From positions 1 to 6,310 of the forward strand of contig JAKQBU010000310.1 of NCBI GenBank assembly GCA_029573975.1: a DNA stretch of 6,310 bases, given 5' to 3'. Within the stretch, counting starts at the first letter, position 1. The number at the start of each line of letters is the position of its first letter. Shown piece by piece: positions 4,928-6,310 of this stretch. The position numbers and the translations under genes are program-made. The DNA is from Planctomycetota bacterium. Its GTDB lineage: Bacteria; Planctomycetota; Phycisphaerae; Sedimentisphaerales; SM23-30. Under the pieces are notes generated by a model that had not been told where the DNA came from, ran no database searches, and was given only the letters and a program-made list of their open reading frames with translations.

Positions 4928-6310
4928 TTATGTTTCTTTCCGGCGTGTTTGCAGCCAGCTTCGGGCGGCCAGCAGGGTAATGCCCACCGACATGGCCAGG
5001 ACGACCAGAGCGGTAATGACCAGGGGGGCTGTTTTGGGCCAGCCGGGGAGATACTCTTTCAGCAGCAGTCGGACCAGCATGGTCAGGGAGGTGGCCAGCA
5101 TGAAGAGCGCGGGGATTAGCAGATACCGGACCGGGCGGCCTTTATGAATCAGCCAGAGCGAGCCGATTACCAGGGCCAGGGCGGCCAGTAACTGATTGGC
5201 CGAACCAAAGATACTCCATAAGACTTTATAGCCGTTGCCCCAGCCCAGCAGCAGCATAATGGCTACCGCCAGACCGGAATTCACCCAGTAATACCGCAAG
5301 AATCGCAGCGCCGCCCGGCCCAGACCGCGGGTGGCCACCACCGGCTGGGCCGCAGGGGCCGGCGCGTGGTGTGGTTCAGCGATCCGCATACCGCCGGTGC
5401 CCGCCACTTCGAAGGATTTTGCCCGATCGGCACAGCCGGCTGGGGCAAATACATCGTAGCGGCCGAAAAACGTGGCCCAGCCTTCCTCGATCATGTAGCG
5501 GGTCAGGCGGATGGCGGTATCGAGGGTTGTCACCAGGAATCCCTCCAGCAGGAGCATGGCCCCCAAGGCCCCGGCGGCAATCGGCAGACCCAGGCCGGTA
5601 TTGACCGTATGGCCTACCGCCATCGCAAAGGTCAGGATCGCATTGCCTTTGCCGGCAGCCGGGTAGCAATAGCCCCGGTAGTCTGCCAGGGAAAGTCCGA
5701 CCAGCAGGCAGCAGATCACGCAGACCGCCAGAAAACTTTCCAGCAGCATGGCATAAAAGCCGACGTGGCGGGCGGCCGCCTCGTTATTCAACTGCTTGCA
5801 GGTGGTCCCGCCGGCGCAGAGGCTGTGAAAGCCGCTGACGGCCCCGCAGGCGATGATGACAAACATGACCGGCCAGCCCGGTCCCAGCAGGGCGCTGCCC
5901 TGCGACCAGTTGTTCATCGGTATCATAGCGACAGCCGAACCAGCCTGGCCTCCACCCCGCAATCCGGCCGCTATGATTGCGATAAAAAGAAAGACGATAC
6001 CGGCATATAAGATATGAACGTTGATAAAATCCCGGCTTTGCAGAAAGAACCAGACGGGGACGCCGGCGGCTACCAGAACATAGCCGCTAATCATCAGTTT
6101 CCAGGTCTCGGGCCGGACCGCCATCGGCAGCCGCAGGCCGACAGCAATGGAAATGGCACAAATGATTAGCGCCAGCAGAGAACAGAGCCAAACGGACACT
6201 TTGCGTTTCAAATACAGAAATCCGATCAGCGGCGAACAGGCGGTGATTACGATGACGGAAGTGGAGGCAATCCCGCCGATGACGGCCTGGCCGTCCTGCA
6301 CTCGAAACAG
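4928..6310 (-). CDS. cstA: CstA-family carbon starvation protein / peptide or pyruvate transporter, 5' end outside the window
   Basis: A multi-pass inner-membrane protein. CstA-family members are induced by carbon starvation and import peptides or pyruvate. The reading frame is open through the right edge (the last codons read L-F-R-V), so no true start is inside; a GTG at 6301 is only an internal codon. Compared with Escherichia coli CstA from memory, roughly 190 N-terminal residues are missing. Numbering from that GTG, about 11 hydrophobic segments are visible. Family hallmarks are PVWFFLQSRDFIN (82-94), IACGAVSGFHSL (150-161), GTT (165-167), LDTAIRLTRYM (260-270) and LWSIFGSANQLLAALAL (361-377). 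An extra hydrophilic, Ala/Pro-rich stretch lies at about 280-335. The protein ends shortly after its last helix with a basic tail (QTRRKET). It is convergent with the pseudouridine synthase, with 7 bp between stop codons and no terminator hairpin there. CstA is the family name; the substrate is not shown by the sequence. Confidence 0.9.
   Translation of the reverse strand: MFRVQDGQAVIGGIASTSVIVITACSPLIGFLYLKRKVSVWLCSLLALIICAISIAVGLRLPMAVRPETWKLMISGYVLVAAGVPVWFFLQSRDFINVHILYAGIVFLFIAIIAAGLRGGGQAGSAVAMIPMNNWSQGSALLGPGWPVMFVIIACGAVSGFHSLCAGGTTCKQLNNEAAARHVGFYAMLLESFLAVCVICCLLVGLSLADYRGYCYPAAGKGNAILTFAMAVGHTVNTGLGLPIAAGALGAMLLLEGFLVTTLDTAIRLTRYMIEEGWATFFGRYDVFAPAGCADRAKSFEVAGTGGMRIAEPHHAPAPAAQPVVATRGLGRAALRFLRYYWVNSGLAVAIMLLLGWGNGYKVLWSIFGSANQLLAALALVIGSLWLIHKGRPVRYLLIPALFMLATSLTMLVRLLLKEYLPGWPKTAPLVITALVVLAMSVGITLLAARSWLQTRRKET

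Noticed and set aside
5366..6010. 214-residue forward open frame inside the cstA-like gene
   Set aside because: Antisense shadow of the transporter, low in hydrophobic order and without motifs; the minus-strand frame has unmistakable CstA signatures.

Overview
The window is a GC-rich bacterial segment (about 60% GC by eye in the genes) with dense, forward-running coding sequence followed by one gene on the opposite strand. No rRNA, tRNA, CRISPR array, insertion sequence or integrase is visible. Taxonomy cannot be fixed from this sequence. A family 9 (heptosyltransferase-type) glycosyltransferase and a CgeB/Maf-like glycosyltransferase suggest a bacterium with a decorated envelope or appendage, most likely diderm. 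The style of the proteins reminds me of Planctomycetota/Omnitrophota/Desulfobacterota-type genomes, but this is a weak impression.

Layout: (1) Positions 1-273 hold no convincing gene. They are more AT-rich than the rest and contain a 12-bp tandem duplication, an open frame running in from the left edge to a stop at 174, and a strong Shine-Dalgarno just before 274. (2) Positions 274-4211 carry three co-directional genes: a GT9 glycosyltransferase (274-1272), a radical SAM protein with a cysteine-rich SPASM-like C-terminus (1283-2227), and a large two-part protein with a Maf/DUF115-like N-terminal half and a CgeB-like glycosyltransferase C-terminal half (2268-4211). Gaps are 10 and 40 bp, so they probably form one operon. 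(3) Positions 4222-4920 encode an RluA-family pseudouridine synthase 10 bp downstream on the same strand, probably co-transcribed but functionally a housekeeping gene. (4) Positions 4928-6310 (minus strand) encode the C-terminal two thirds or so of a CstA-family carbon starvation/peptide transporter. Its 5' end lies beyond the right edge. It converges on the pseudouridine synthase with only 7 bp between the two stop codons.

The most interesting unit is the three-gene cluster. Two glycosyltransferases of different families flank a radical SAM enzyme that has the canonical CxxxCxxC cluster plus a second set of cysteines. A reasonable inference is a surface-glycan or protein-glycosylation module in which the radical SAM enzyme modifies a sugar, a lipid-linked intermediate or the acceptor protein. 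The sequence does not show the substrate. Secondary points of interest are the apparent loss of the usual acidic residue in the CgeB-like donor-binding segment, a start-site/A7-tract puzzle at the pseudouridine synthase, and an extra Ala/Pro-rich loop in the CstA homologue.
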